Under the pieces are notes generated by a model. The model ran no database searches. It was not told the origin of the DNA and worked only from the letters and a program-made list of their open reading frames with translations. A DNA stretch of 64,000 bases from Gambelia wislizenii (Eukaryota > Chordata > Lepidosauria > Squamata > Crotaphytidae), in NCBI GenBank assembly GCA_030847615.1, contig JAUMIR010000002.1:242253809-242317808 (forward strand), read 5' to 3'. The position numbers and the translations under genes were made by a program. This document shows, piece by piece, positions 34,594 to 45,580 of the stretch (position 1 is its first letter; every line of letters begins with the position of its first letter).

Positions 34594-35617
34594 CAGTGGC
34601 TCTTAACCTCTTCATTGCCAAGGACCCCCTTTAAATATCTTGTGTTGCCCCTGGACCCCTAAGACTTAACTCAAGATTTAAAGCCCTTCCACCCTGCTCG
34701 TATTTCCGCATCGCCTTCCTGAATCCAACCCTCTTCGCATTCAGGTTGACCTGCCTCACTTGAGCACACTGCGCTCTTATAGTGCTATTATTCCACTTTA
34801 ACTGCTCTGGCTGTCTCCTGTGGAATCCTGGGATTGGCAGTTTAGGGAGGGGGCATTTAAGAATTCTCAGCCAGGGAGCCTTTAGGCTTCATTAAACTAC
34901 AAACCCCAGAAATCCACAGGAGGCAGCCAGAGCACTTTAAGTGGAATAAAAGCATTATAACAGTGTGGTGTGATTCTTAGGCAGTCTGCAAGGCAAACTA
35001 ACTTTTCTGCACTGTTCTTTGAGGTGAGAGGATCGTGTGGAAGAGGCTGTTTGTTGCCACAGGTCAACCTTGCCCTCATCTCCTTTGTCCTCTGGCTGCC
35101 ACACAGTGGGTGGCACCTGCCAAACCAAGAGGGCAGCATCACCAAGGTACCCCCTAAGGGTAGTCCCCCCCAACCTTCTGGCCTGGATCCTAGCACAAGC
35201 CTTTTCCCTCTTGGGAACCAGGGATCCAGCCAAGCCTCCTGTCTCTTTTTAAAATGGCTATTTAATAAAATGGACACTTGTCCAGGTACAAAATAAAAAA
35301 GATATAAAACCCTAATAATCATAATCAATAATAATAATAATAATAATAATAATACATTTACATCCTCCATTAAACCTTCCCTCCAAGGCACTGGAGAGGG
35401 AGGGAAGACTTTTCTCCTGCTTCTTCCTGCAAGTTTGTGGCTGGAGCGGATCGAATGGCAATGTGCAGGCCAAGCCAGCCAGCCTTTACCTTGGCTCCTG
35501 TCACATGGCCACTCCACTGCAGGGAGGTTGGCCAAGCAACTTTCAACCTTCCGCAGACCCCCTGTGAGGACATTGTGGACCCCTGGGGGTCCATGGACCC
35601 CACATTAAGAACCACTG
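34594..35617 (+). mobile_element. hAT-like non-autonomous element carrying a foldback insertion
   Basis: Ends CAGTGGCTCTTAACC and TTAAGAACCACTG form a terminal inverted repeat. The interior (AAGACTTAACTCAAGATTTA, then TTTTCTCCTGCTTCTTCCTG, then CTCCTGTCACATGGCCACTC) recurs at 62283-62655 and in part at 46681-46800. Bases from about 34765 to 34975 are a separate foldback MITE missing from the 62 kb copy. The 212-residue open frame across part of it is not a gene. Confidence 0.8.
34765..34975. mobile_element. Foldback MITE nested in the hAT-like element
   Basis: Arms CTTATAGTGCTATTATTCC and GGAATAAAAGCATTATAAC are inverted, and GTGGAATCCTGGGATTG pairs with AACCCCAGAAATCCACAGG. Absent from the second hAT-like copy, so it is a later insertion. 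Confidence 0.8.
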
Positions 35618-35622
35618 AACCA

Positions 35623-36045
35623 GATTATTTATACCCTGCTCTTAAGCCACAAAGGCTGTCAGAGCAGCTTACAAATTGTTAAGCAGTAGCACTTTACACA
35701 TCTACACTGCATTAAGCAGTTTCCAATGTGTGTTAGCTAATTGCTCCCACAAGCCAGGTACAGTAGCATCTCCATATCCACTGATTTGTCAACTGCAGAT
35801 TCAGTTATCCACGGTTGGCAATGCGGGGGGGGGGGAGGGGAGGAGGGATCTCACTTCTCTCCTCCCTTTCCCTGGGATGGCTCCTATGACAGCAGCAGCG
35901 AAGAGGGAACTGTTCCCGTGGATACAGTTGTGCTACTGTACTCATTTTACTAATGGAAGGATGGGAGGCTGAGTCAACCTGGAGCCCTGCAGGATTAAAC
36001 TCACAAGGTTGTGGCTGCAGCATTTAACCACTGAGCCACCAGGCC
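35623..36045 (-). mobile_element. tRNA-derived SINE split by a Tigger-like MITE
   Basis: On the minus strand the head reads GGTGGCTCAGTGGTTAAATG (A-box-like), followed by a degenerate B-box region. After the MITE the body continues to a tail ending in AGAGCAGGGTATAAATAA. Compare 13838-14082, which lacks the insertion. Confidence 0.75.
35761..35938. mobile_element. Tigger-like MITE inserted in a tRNA SINE
   Basis: Ends CAGTAGCATCTCCATATCC and GTGCTACTG are inverted, with TA duplications at 35759-35760 and 35939-35940. A related, partly degraded copy lies at about 62660-62817. Confidence 0.85.
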
Positions 36046-36344
36046 TTTTATTGTGGGTGGGGGAGGAGAGAGAGAGGAGAGAGGGAAATGGGGAAGGTCT
36101 CCTTCTCTCCCTCTCCCCACCTTCAACCTGGCATCGCCCCATCTGGGACATGGGCAAGTGTGCAATTCCCGGGCTGTTGTAGTTCTTGTCAACAGAGAAA
36201 AAGGGGATCACAGGCATCCTCCTTGGCTTAAAAAGAAGGGAGCCCCCCCTTGCTTGCACTGCAGATCTCGGGTGGTGAGGAGGAGGAGGAGGGACAGGGG
36301 AGTAAAGGAGGAAAAGATTGGGGGGAGGTTCCACCAAAGAGATT

Positions 36345-36495
36345 TTCCTTGGGTTTTTTCCAGGCTGTGAGGCCGTGTTCTGGAAGAGTTTATTCCTGAT
36401 GTTTCGCCTGCATCTGTGGCTGGCATCTTCAGAGAATTCAGAGAAGAAAAATCTATGGATGCCAGCCATGAAAGCCTTCGAGTTCACATTCCAGC
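36345..36495 (+). mobile_element. Short copy of the inverted-arm repeat (GTTTATTCCTGATGTTTCG family)
   Basis: Contains TTTTTCCAGGCTGTGAGGCC, GAAGAGTTTATTCCTGATG, GCATCTGTGGCTGGCATCTT and the end GAAAGCCTTCGAGTTCACA. The same sequence forms both arms of the element at 60195-60652. Probably a fragment of a Penelope-like or other retroelement tail. Confidence 0.7.
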
Positions 36496-36499
36496 AAAG

Positions 36500-38311
36500 A
36501 GTTGGACACTCGTGACATGCTCAGAGGCACTCCCCTCTCTGCCTTCTTGCTTCGTATAGGTTTTTTGGGGTTACCACTTTTGCACCCTTTCCTGGTTGGC
36601 AAGGAAACAAAGGGCTTCTGTGCTCTGCCCTCCCCACTTCCTTGATAGAGTCGTGCCCCCATGCACACACCCCAAAAAAGCACACCTGATGAATTTCTCT
36701 CACCCAAAAGTGCCTGTGTATATCAGTGAGGTGGATGAAGGGAAGGACCAACCTATATATTACTGGACTTGGCACCTCCTATTTGGACATAATCCAGTCT
36801 CGTTTTACATCCCATTGATTTCAAAGGGAGAGTTAAGCCTTTGCTTGATGTCTTTGCCTTTGAAATCAATGGGGCTTCCGTTGATATTTTGACAATAATT
36901 TATACATTTTAGCTATCAGATGGGTATCTTCAGTACATAATTTGGGAGGTGCTGATTTTATTTATTTATTTATTTGATATAATCATCATCATCAGTGTCT
37001 GTGGTTTGGTGTTTTTTCCCCTTAACAGAGAGGGGCTACTTTAAGCTGTGAGTCCACAGCCATTGGTATGAGGGGGGTGGGCATCCTGTGGCCCTCCAAA
37101 TATTGTTGAACTGCAACAGTCCCCCACTAGTGCAGCCAAAGGTGAGGAATGCTGGGAGTTGCAGTTCCACAACGCTGGCAGTCATTGGTGGGTTCCTAGC
37201 CAGCAGGGCAGTGAATCTGCTCCAAGGTTTACTCTAATCTTTCAAGGAGCTATTTGAGATGCAGACCACCTCCATCTTCAAAATAGCTTTGGTATAACTG
37301 ATAACTCCCTTAAAGTTCAAACTAAAACCTGGAATACATGGATCACCCCACTGACACGGAAACCACTAGTGAATTTTGGAGTAGGCAGGTATAGGATGGC
37401 ACAACCTTAAGCAAGCTTGGTCTATTGGAACACCAAGTTCTGGGATTGTGTGGTTTGCTATTTCAAGGGCTCAGGATGACTAACAACATTTCAAATGACA
37501 TATTGAAGAGGGAGCAAGCTTGTTTTCTACTGCTCCAGAGATTATAGGACAATGGACTCAAACTACAGGAAAAGAGATTCCACCTAAACCTTAGGAAGAA
37601 CTTCCTGGCAGTAAGAGCTGTTCGCCAGTGGAATGCACTGCCTCAGAGTGTAGTAGAGTCTCCTTTGGAGGTTTTTAAGCAGAGGCTGGATGGCCATCTG
37701 TCATTGGGAATGCTTTGATTGTTTATTCCTGCAGGACAGAATGGGTTTGACTGGATGGCCCTTGAGGTCTCTTCCAGCTCTATGATTCTGTGATTCTAAA
37801 AAGTACCCAACTGAAAGAACCCAGTTTAAAGGATATTCATGGATTATAGAGTTTAAACTGCTCTCCACCTGCATCATACCAGCTCAAACAATAGAGGCCT
37901 CCCAGAAGTGCTTCTAAAAGCTGTTCATGCCCATACTTTGAAGGAACTAGCTCCTCTCCTCCCCTATGCAGGATAGATGGCCAACCTCAGGACCACCAAA
38001 TGCTGTTGGACTGCAACTTCCATCATCCTGACCAGTGGTGAGGGGTGCTGGGAATTATACTCTGAAGGGCAAAAAGTTGCCCACCCTTCTATAAGAGAAG
38101 GAAGATCCAGAACTGGGACATTTTAATTTGTCCCCATTGTGAAGCCATCTTTTAGGAGTACTATGTAGTACACAAGGGGCACAATTGTTTCCAGATTCTG
38201 AATTTGCTTAAATCCCATTGAATGAAACCAAACTCCTCTTTTCCCCCAACATCCAGTTTTCCAGTGGAGAACCAGCTACCTCTTGGGAAGCCCTGGTTCA
38301 TGAAGGCAGTC
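36500..38311. other. Intergenic sequence with a CR1 copy and degraded MITEs
   Basis: Palindromic MITE copies lie at about 37076-37185 and 37975-38090. A small hairpin with 17-base arms (CCCATTGATTTCAAAGG) is at 36811-36873 and a TTTA repeat at 36957-36975. No gene is supported. Confidence 0.5.
37497..37797 (+). mobile_element. CR1 LINE 3' fragment
   Basis: Contains GGGAGCAAGCTTGTTTTCTA, AGTAAGAGCTGTTCGCCAGT, GGCTGGATGGCCATCTGTC and the tail TCTATGATTCTGTGATTCT. Frames are broken by small deletions. Confidence 0.92.
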
Positions 38312-38471
38312 CAGTGCGCCCTTGACATCCACTGGGTTTGGTTCCAGGACCTCCCCTACATGGATACCTACCAAAATCCATGAATGCTCAAGTACAGTTA
38401 TATACAATGGCCTAGTAAAATGGATTCCCTTATAGAAAATGGCAAAATCATGGTTTTCTCTTTGGAATAGT

Positions 38472-38509
<38 letters not shown>

Positions 38510-38573
38510 TATTTTCAAGCCATGGATGGTGGAATCTGTGGATACAGAATCCATGGGTATGGAGGGCTAACTG
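38312..38573 (+). mobile_element. Diverged Tigger-like MITE containing a GATA microsatellite
   Basis: GGGTTTGGTTCCAGGACCTC near the start and TATGGAGGGCTAACTG at the end match the family. A TAGA repeat expanded inside it at about 38470-38508. Confidence 0.85.
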
Positions 38574-38574
38574 T

Positions 38575-39455
38575 AGTACACCTGCTTGTGTTGTCCAGCA
38601 AAACTGGTTCAGAGGCATTCAGAAGCTTGAGGTTCTCTCACCCCTGTGACTAGCTTAGCATATATATCTTACTTCACTGCCTAAATGTATGTTTGCATTG
38701 CTTCCAGCCAAGGCTTGTATAATGAAATTGCTCTGCCTAGCTTATGAAACCAGGGAGGGAAAAACATTTCTAACCATTTCTTGTGTCTTTGCTTCTTTTA
38801 GAAGGCAGTTGGTCTCCATGGCCCATAGGGCTCCTTCCAGTTCTATGAGTCATCATTCCTCCTTCCCACATTAAACCTGTTAGGGAGGGAAAGATGGAAT
38901 CATGCCAGTGTCTTTTGATCTGTAGCAATAGGAGCACTTGATTTGGAAGTGACCTTTGTTCCACTGTTAGTATTCTAATGTCTAAATACACTATTTTGTT
39001 TAAATCAAGGAGTTATAGGGAGCGGGTTGGTCCATCCTTCTTCCACCCCCCCCAACCCCCACCCATGGAGGGAATAGTTAAAACTGAGAAATGTGTGCCA
39101 GCCAGAAGTTTATCTTCTAGGACTCAGAGAAAGACCCTGCTGAATATGAAAGTGGGACAACAGCTATTAATAGGACTACATTCCTACTTTGAAAAACTGG
39201 GACAGTGCAGTGCACTATTAACATACTGCCAAGACAAAAGTTTAAAGCGAAAGGCAGAAGGTGGGATCTGTAGTTACCCAGTTAGCACATTGGAAGAGGA
39301 ACATTGATTTAATTTACCAAAGTCCTATTCTCTTTCAAGTTGTTCTGCACTGGAAAATAAAGGACGTGAATATGTGCTCACAGTGGCCCCCACTGTGAAT
39401 GCATGAGAACATTTAGTGAAGAGATACACTGGGAAAGTGTCAATCAATAGCTTGC
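38575..39455. other. Intergenic, nothing recognised
   Basis: No supported gene or repeat. Confidence 0.4.
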
Positions 39456-39459
39456 GTCA

Positions 39460-39673
39460 TGTACCTTTAAGTTGCCTGTCGACTCATAGCGACTCCATTA
39501 ATATCACAGGGTTTTCTTTGGCAAGGAATACTCAGAGGTGGTTTTGCCAGTACCTTCTTCTGAAATATAGCCTATATTATTTGTGGTTGGGCTCCCATCC
39601 AAGTACTAACAAGGGCTGGCCCTGCTTAGTTTCCAGTATCAGATGGGATCTGGTGCCCTGGAGGTATTTAGGC
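39460..39673 (-). mobile_element. 5S-rRNA-headed SINE
   Basis: The minus strand carries the 5S-like internal promoter (CTTAGTACTTGGATGGGAG order, about 39580-39650). The tail is TTGCCTGTCGACTCATAGCG on the plus strand. Confidence 0.8.
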
Positions 39674-39852
39674 CATCATCAATGAGTAGTACTATCAGAG
39701 AAAAAGTCCATATAAACTCCAGGAGAGGTTAGGGCAGGGTCATGCAGAGCTTGGAAATGTTATTTTTAGTACTACAAATACCAGAATTCTTCCAGCCAGT
39801 TCAAAAAAGGTAATGGTTCCAAACAGTAAGTCCATATATAAAGAAAAGATCC

Positions 39853-40002
39853 TTTGCTGTTGTGCCTTCAAGTCATTTCTGACTTATGGTAACCCTGAGG
39901 TGACCCTGTCACAGTTTTTCTTGGCAAGATTTGTTCAGAGAGGGTTTGCCTTTGCTCTCTTTGGAGGCTGAGAGTGTGTGACTTGCCCAAGCTACCATCC
40001 AG
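39853..40002 (-). mobile_element. Sauria-type SINE, head truncated
   Basis: Antisense tail and body: TTGTGCCTTCAAGTCATTTC, CTTGGCAAGATTTGTTCAGA and GGAGGCTGAGAGTGTGTGAC. The tRNA-like head is lost. Confidence 0.85.
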
Positions 40003-40049
40003 CTAATTAAGGCACCTGCTATAGTGGTAGATACAGATCAGACAGAAGC

Positions 40050-40272
40050 TAAATCTATACTGCAGAAATAATCCAGGTTGACACTGCTGTAACTGCTATG
40101 GCTCAATGCTATGGGATTCTGGGATTTGAAGTTTGTTGTGGCACCAGCGCTCTCTGACAGAGAAGGCTAACTATCTCACAACATTATAGATCCTAGAATT
40201 CCATAGCATTGAGCCATGGCAGTTAAAGTGGTGTCAAACTGGATTATTACGATAGTGCAGATGCTGCCTGAG
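40050..40272. mobile_element. Palindromic foldback MITE
   Basis: Left arm CTATGGCTCAATGCTATGGG, right arm CATAGCATTGAGCCATGGCA. GTTGACACTG pairs with GTGGTGTCAA. The same family closes the window at 63769-63990. Confidence 0.9.
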
Positions 40273-40879
40273 GTACAATCCACTAAGACAGTGATAATCA
40301 AAGTGATGGTCCCATGGACCAGTGCCAGTCTGAGAGTCATCAGATGCTGGTCCATAGAAAACTATAAGATTATTTAAAGTACTCATGCATCACCTCTCAA
40401 CACACCAGGGCTCTCAAGGTGGTGTACAATAAACAAAACAATTTTAAACACATGCGAATAAAAAACATCTAAAACAGACTTAAAAGCAGAGTGTGATTTG
40501 GCACAATATGGTACAAATACAGTCCTTATCCTTAGCATGTTGGGGTGGAGGATGAAATTCCACGATGTCAGATGGCTTGAGAAGCATTGCAACAGGGAGG
40601 TTTTCTCACATTAGCCCAGCTGACATGGTCTGGAGTTGCACACACGCCCAAAAAAAAACAAACCCATGCCAGCTTCTCTTTGCTTCAGTGAAGAACTGGC
40701 TGCCATGAGATATAGTGACAGTCATTAGCTGATGCCATGACATCCCTTCATCACCCCTCTTCCTGTTTGCAGGGAAGAAAAGGGTTGTTTTGAGCCAGAA
40801 CTCACCAGCAGGCCTCCACCATGACATTCATTTTCACTGCAAGGCTGATCAAGTTGTCCCAGTCCTAAACCAATGTCTG

Positions 40880-41660
40880 CTGTCAGTAATGGACTAGATG
40901 AGGGCAAATAAACTGAAATGTAATCCAGACAAGACAGAGGTGCTCCTAGACAGTTGAAAAGCAGATCAGGGAATAGAGACTCAACCTGTGCTGGATGAGG
41001 TCACTCCCCCTGATAACTCAAGCTCATAGTTTTGGTGTTCTCTTGGACTCAACTCTGAGCCTGGATGCCCAGGTTTCAGCAGTGGTCAGGAATGCTTTTG
41101 CACAGTTAAAACTAGTGCACCAGCAACATCAGGTCTAGCTACAGTGACACAGGACTTGATTACAGTTGTTCCTTCATATTCACTGGGGTTTGGTTCCAGG
41201 ACCCCCTGTGGATACCAAAATCCATGAATATTCAAGTCCCATTATATGCAACGGCATAGCAAAATGGTGTCCCTTATATAAGATGGCAAAATCAAGATTT
41301 GCTTTTTTGGATTATTATTTTTTAAAGAATATTTTCAAGCCGTGAATACTTAAATCTGTGGATACCAAATCTGTGGATATGGAGGGACAACTATACATCA
41401 CATTTGGATTATTGTGATGCACTCTATGTGGGTCTGCCTTTGGAAACTGTTCAGAAACATCAGCAGGTCCAAAATTCTACAGTCAGAATGCTAACTGTGG
41501 CTAGGTACAGGGAGCATATAACTCCCTTGTTAAAACAGCTTCATTGGCTACTTTTCTCTAGGCACAATTCAAAGTGCTGGTCATGACCTATAACACGCTA
41601 TACAATGATATTAGTTCCAGACTATTTGAAAGACTGGAGATTTTCACACTACACTGTTAT
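40880..41660 (+). mobile_element. L2-type LINE fragment interrupted by a Tigger MITE
   Basis: Before the MITE the translation shows KTEVLL- and LDSTLSLDAQVS-like pieces with frame breaks. After it, the frame at 41404 resumes MDYCDALYVGLPLETVQK, VQNSTVRML and EHITPLLKQLHWL. The two halves join at the conserved LDYC motif. Inactive. Confidence 0.85.
41163..41393 (+). mobile_element. Tigger-like MITE inserted in L2
   Basis: CAGTTGTTCCTTCATATTC to GGAGGGACAACTA, with TA on each side. It separates the two halves of the L2 reading frame. Confidence 0.92.
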
Positions 41661-41863
41661 AGTGTTACTATTCCACTTTAACTGCTCTGGCTTCCTCCTG
41701 TGGAACTCTGGGGTGGGGTTTGTAGTTTAGTGAGGCCTAAGAGCTCCCTGGCTGAGGGTTGTAAATGCCCCTCCCTAAACTGCAAATCCCAGGATTCCAC
41801 AGGAGGCAGCCATAGCAAATAAAGTGGAATAGTAACACTATACAGTGTAGTGTGAAAATCTCC
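41636..41863. mobile_element. Foldback MITE with GGAGATTTTCACAC ends
   Basis: Nearly complete palindrome: GGAGATTTTCACACTACAC ... GTGTAGTGTGAAAATCTCC, with TGGAACTCTGGGG pairing to CCCAGGATTCCA. The terminal sequence is identical to the 14562-14904 element. Confidence 0.92.
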
Positions 41864-42100
41864 ACTGTATCTCCTCATAAAACCTGCTGGAGTTTTAGGA
41901 TCTACAGGGGTAGGCTTTCTCTTAGTCCTGCCACCATTGCAGGCTCACTTGGTGAAGCCACGAGAGCATGCCTTACCAGTGGCAGCTCCCACTCTCCAGA
42001 GCTCCCTTCCATGGGAGGCTAGGCTGCCCCCACCTGAGCATTCCTTCCGCCAGCAGAAAGGTTGACTTCAATCTATGCTGAAGTCAATCTATGCTAACAT

Positions 42101-42222
42101 ACTTTTTCTTGGCAAGATTTGTCCAGAGGTTTGCCACTGTCTTCCTCCGAGGCTGAGAAAATGTAACTTGCTCAAGGTCACCCAGTGGCTTTCCATGGCT
42201 GAACAGGGATTTGAACCCTGCG
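42101..42222 (-). mobile_element. Sauria-type SINE fragment
   Basis: Antisense body only: TTCTTGGCAAGATTTGTCC, CGAGGCTGAGAAAATGTAAC, CAGTGGCTTTCCATGGCTGA. Both ends are lost. Confidence 0.8.
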
Positions 42223-42540
42223 GGTCAGTTACATGACCATCTTTAATGCCACCTTACCTCCCTTTCACTCCAGTGCCAAGCTGTTTACACGAATTTGGCA
42301 GAAAGTAGTTCTTCCAATAAATTAGCGATTTTGAAGTTCACAAGGGGGCGTGACCTCCATGACTGACAGTCCCGGAGGCCCATCTCTCCACCCCCACAGC
42401 CAGTGAATTGGGAAGGGGGGGCACAGGGAGGAACAGGCTGCAGTGGTGGAGAGATGGGCCTACAAGACTGACAGTCTCCTAGGTCCATCTCTCCGCCGCC
42501 TCAGCTGGCGATCTGGGACTGGGTGGGCACTTGGGCAGCA

Positions 42541-43905
42541 GTGAACTTTATAAGATTCTGTTGGAAACAGAACTAGAAAAGGAATTGATAAAAGACACAA
42601 TGGTAAGATGGGCAAAAGATACTGGAGAAGCAATTAATTTGGATGAATGGGAAAATGCCTGGTCTAAGACGAACAGTTTTACTGCAAATCAAGACCTAAA
42701 AGAAAACTATTTTAAGATTGCTAAAAGGTGGTACCTCACTCCTGCAAAGTTAAGTATGATCCATAAGTTAGAAAATACAAAGTGCTGGAGATGTAATAAG
42801 GAAGTTGGGTCTCTGCACATGCATGTGGTGGGGTTGCCCAATTATAAGGAAATTTTGGGGAAAAGTACACAAAACAGCGCAAAAGATGCTGGGTATTACC
42901 TTTAGTATGGATCCTAAATTGTATTTGTTAAATATAACATCGGTGTTAGGAAGACAAAATGAAAAGAAACATTGGAGGGTGCTGCTATATATAGTCTCAG
43001 CAGCTAGACTTAAGATTGCAGCTAATTGGAAAAAGAAAGACACGCCGGTGATGGGAGAATGGTTAGACAAGTTGTTAGAAATGAAAAATAATGATACATT
43101 AACCCAAATCATAAATAAAAGAAATACAGAGGAAGTGAATAAAGAATGGGAAACAATAATAGGTTATCTTGCCTCCCAAAAATAGTACTCTACGGTGAAC
43201 TCGCCACAGGTCAGCGTAAGAGAGGCGCTCCAAAAAAGCGATACAAGGACTCCCTGAAACAACACCTCAGGCTCGGCCAAATTGATCACCAACAATGGTC
43301 CGCCCTGGCCTCACATCAGGAGGCATGGAGAGGCACTATCCACAATGCGGCAGCCTTATTTGAGAACTCACGCCGAACAAGTCTTGAAGAGAAACGTCAA
43401 TGCAGAAAGAATCACAACCCGGAAACATCACCCAAGGAGACCTTCTGCTGTACTTTCTGCAACCGGACTTGTTCATCTCGGATTGGCCTTTTTAGTCATC
43501 AGTGTACTTGCAGAAAGCGCAGGATGAGTCCTTCCTGTATCTTCGTTTGCGAAGAAAAGCCAGAGAGAGAGAGAGAGAGAGAGACATAAAGGATGGATTA
43601 TTTAAAATCGTATTTATTTAGGGTGAAGCGAAATAGGCTGAGATCTTGCAAAAAGGAGGAAGTAAGGAATCCTTTGAGTTAGTAAATCTAAGGAAGTCAA
43701 GGAAAAGGAGGGAAAGAGGGAACTTACAAGTACTGTATGTATGGATTTGTTTGTGCTCATTTTTGAAGGAAATATATGTGGTATTGAGGTTTAATGTCAT
43801 ATTCTGTCATAATTCTTTCTTTTGGAAGTGATTAACTCTGTGAATTTCTTATGTTATGTTAAATTTAATAAATGTTATGTTAAACTTTATAAATAAATAA
43901 TGGGA
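42541..43905 (+). mobile_element. L1-type LINE 3' end, interrupted by another LINE fragment
   Basis: The frame from 42531 gives the L1 ORF2 C-terminal region (AKRWYLTPAKLSMIHKL, CWRCNKEVGSLHMHVV). A frameshift near 42810 moves to CMWWGCPIIRKFWGKVH and KIAANWKKKDTPVMGEWLDK, ending around 43175. After an inserted block (43178-43587) the L1 3' UTR resumes and ends in an A/T-rich tail with TTTAATAAATG repeats. Broken, inactive. Confidence 0.85.
43178..43587 (+). mobile_element. Non-LTR retrotransposon 3' fragment nested in L1, with GA tail
   Basis: Encodes LPKIVLYGELATGQRKRGAP, KRYKDSLKQHLRLGQID and a CCTFCNRTCSSRIGLFSHQC zinc-finger-like end, then a GA repeat. A second, independent copy is at 48640-49130. 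The exact LINE clade cannot be fixed by eye. Confidence 0.8.
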
Positions 43906-44700
43906 AAAAAATGGCGGCTCCAATATTGCAAGGCATCTTTTGCAATCCACCCCCTCTGAGGTCCAACCAACCACAGCTCAGCTCTGCTGTGAGCCCTTTT
44001 CGGGAAGATTGCTGGTAGATCACACAGCCAATAGTGTGCAACTTTATGGAACTTTTCAAAAAAGTTGGGAAAAATAGTGAAAGCTTATATCACGCATCTC
44101 GCAGGTATTTTGCCCCCACCCCTTCTGAATATGGTGACATTGGCCTGAACTGTGTGGGGACCGTTAGGATTCTGGGCGAATCAGTTGGGGACTTTTTTTT
44201 TAATTTTATTTTTAATTTTTGCCATGTAATTGATCCCCAGGTCTCCCAGAGTCTTATTCCAACATTTAAATCACTACAGCACATTGAAACTGAAAAATTC
44301 CCAGAGCTTGATATTCCATCTTGGAACATCCCTGGACAACGTGGCCAGAAATGCAGGATATGTCAAGAAAATGTCTCCAAACACATGCAGAGTGCTTTCT
44401 CCTAAACACTGAGTTAAAAAAAAAAAAAAACCTGCCTGCCTGCCCCACCCAGCAGACTTGCCAATACCTGGAGATCCTTAACAATACAACACCACCACAT
44501 AGGAATATAAGGGAGGGCTAGTATAAGGACATGTACAATAAAAAAACGTACAGTAAATTTAAAATAAATGAGCACATTGCAGACAAGTCCAATGGATGTT
44601 TACCGGGTGTTTAAAGTGGGTGTGTGTGTTTACAATCCAGTTATACCTAGAATAGACCTGAAAGGTACAGGTGCCAAGAGATCAGCTGACTTGAGCCCCA
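43906..44700. other. Intergenic, nothing recognised
   Basis: Poly-T and poly-A tracts at about 44193-44215 and 44415-44429. No gene is supported. Confidence 0.4.
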
Positions 44701-44705
44701 GCACT

Positions 44706-44828
44706 TAGAATCGTAGAGTTGGAAGAGACCACAAAGGCCATCCAGTCCAACCCCATTCTGCCATGCAGGAATACACAATCAAAGCATGCCCAACAGATGG
44801 CCATCCAGCCTCTGTTTAAAAACCTCCA
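44706..44828 (-). mobile_element. CR1 LINE 3' tail
   Basis: Antisense TAGAGTTGGAAGAGACCACA through GGCCATCCAGCCTCTGTTTA: only the last ~120 bases of CR1. Confidence 0.9.
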
Positions 44829-45019
44829 ATAATAATAACAACAACTGTCAAACCCAACCAGGCCCACTCATTCGGGGGAGACGGCAACCAGTTTGAGTCT
44901 CCATATCTCCTCCCCCACCCCACCTTTCTTCCTTTGATACACTTTTATCCACAGGGAGATGTCGCCTAGGGTGCAAACACAGCCTTTAACCTGGCATTGT
45001 GTTGTTGTGGTTGTTTCAG

Positions 45020-45580
45020 GGCAGTCCAACCCCCGGGGGGGGGGGGAGGAAGAGAGGGAGGAAGCGATTAAGCGGGGAGCTTTGGCTGCCCTCAATCCTC
45101 TCCTTCCTTCCCTCCGCAAGAGGCACGGCCTCCCCAACCGCGATTAGCTGCATCCATCCATCCGCACGTGCGCCGGGGTTGGGCTGCGGAGGGCTCGGAG
45201 GCGGCGGCGGCGGCGGCGGCTGGGGCTCCTTCCGCGCCCGCCTGGCCCGGGAAGGGCTGGACTCTTCCCAGCTGATCCGGGCTAACCCCGGGCGGGCATC
45301 CGGGGCGGTGGCGCTCCTGCCTCCCGGCGCTGCTGGCACAGATCCGCCGCGGGCGAGCGGCGCAGGATTAGCCAGGCGAAGAAGCCATGTGCGGGCAAGG
45401 GAGGGCCGCGGAGCAGCGTGACTCCGCCGCACATGGGCAGGCAGGGGCAAGGCGAGGACGGGGAGGAGGAGGAGGAAGAGGAGAGGGGGAAAGCCCGGGA
45501 TGCCAGCAGCAGCCGCCTCTCCCGGGAGATCCGGATCTGGGCGCTGAACGGAGCGCCCCCGGCAACGCAGGGGCAGGACC
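45020..45580. promoter_or_regulatory. Orphan CpG island
   Basis: Very CpG-dense with a GGC repeat (about 45199-45222) and an E-box CACGTG at 45165-45170. ATGs in several frames open GC-rich ORFs; one on the plus strand begins MGRQGQGEDG and carries a glutamate run. None can be called a gene because the opposite strand gives equally long frames, including a leucine run from the same GAG repeat. It looks like a promoter/first exon of an unseen transcript and abuts the tandem array at 45574. Confidence 0.5.

Noticed and set aside
34897..35535. 212-residue minus-strand frame
   Set aside because: It spans an hAT-like element and a nested MITE; the same sequence is read again over 62.1-62.9 kb.
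42531..43589. Three overlapping frames resembling a protein-coding gene with a zinc finger
   Set aside because: They are the remains of an L1 and another LINE, with frameshifts between them.
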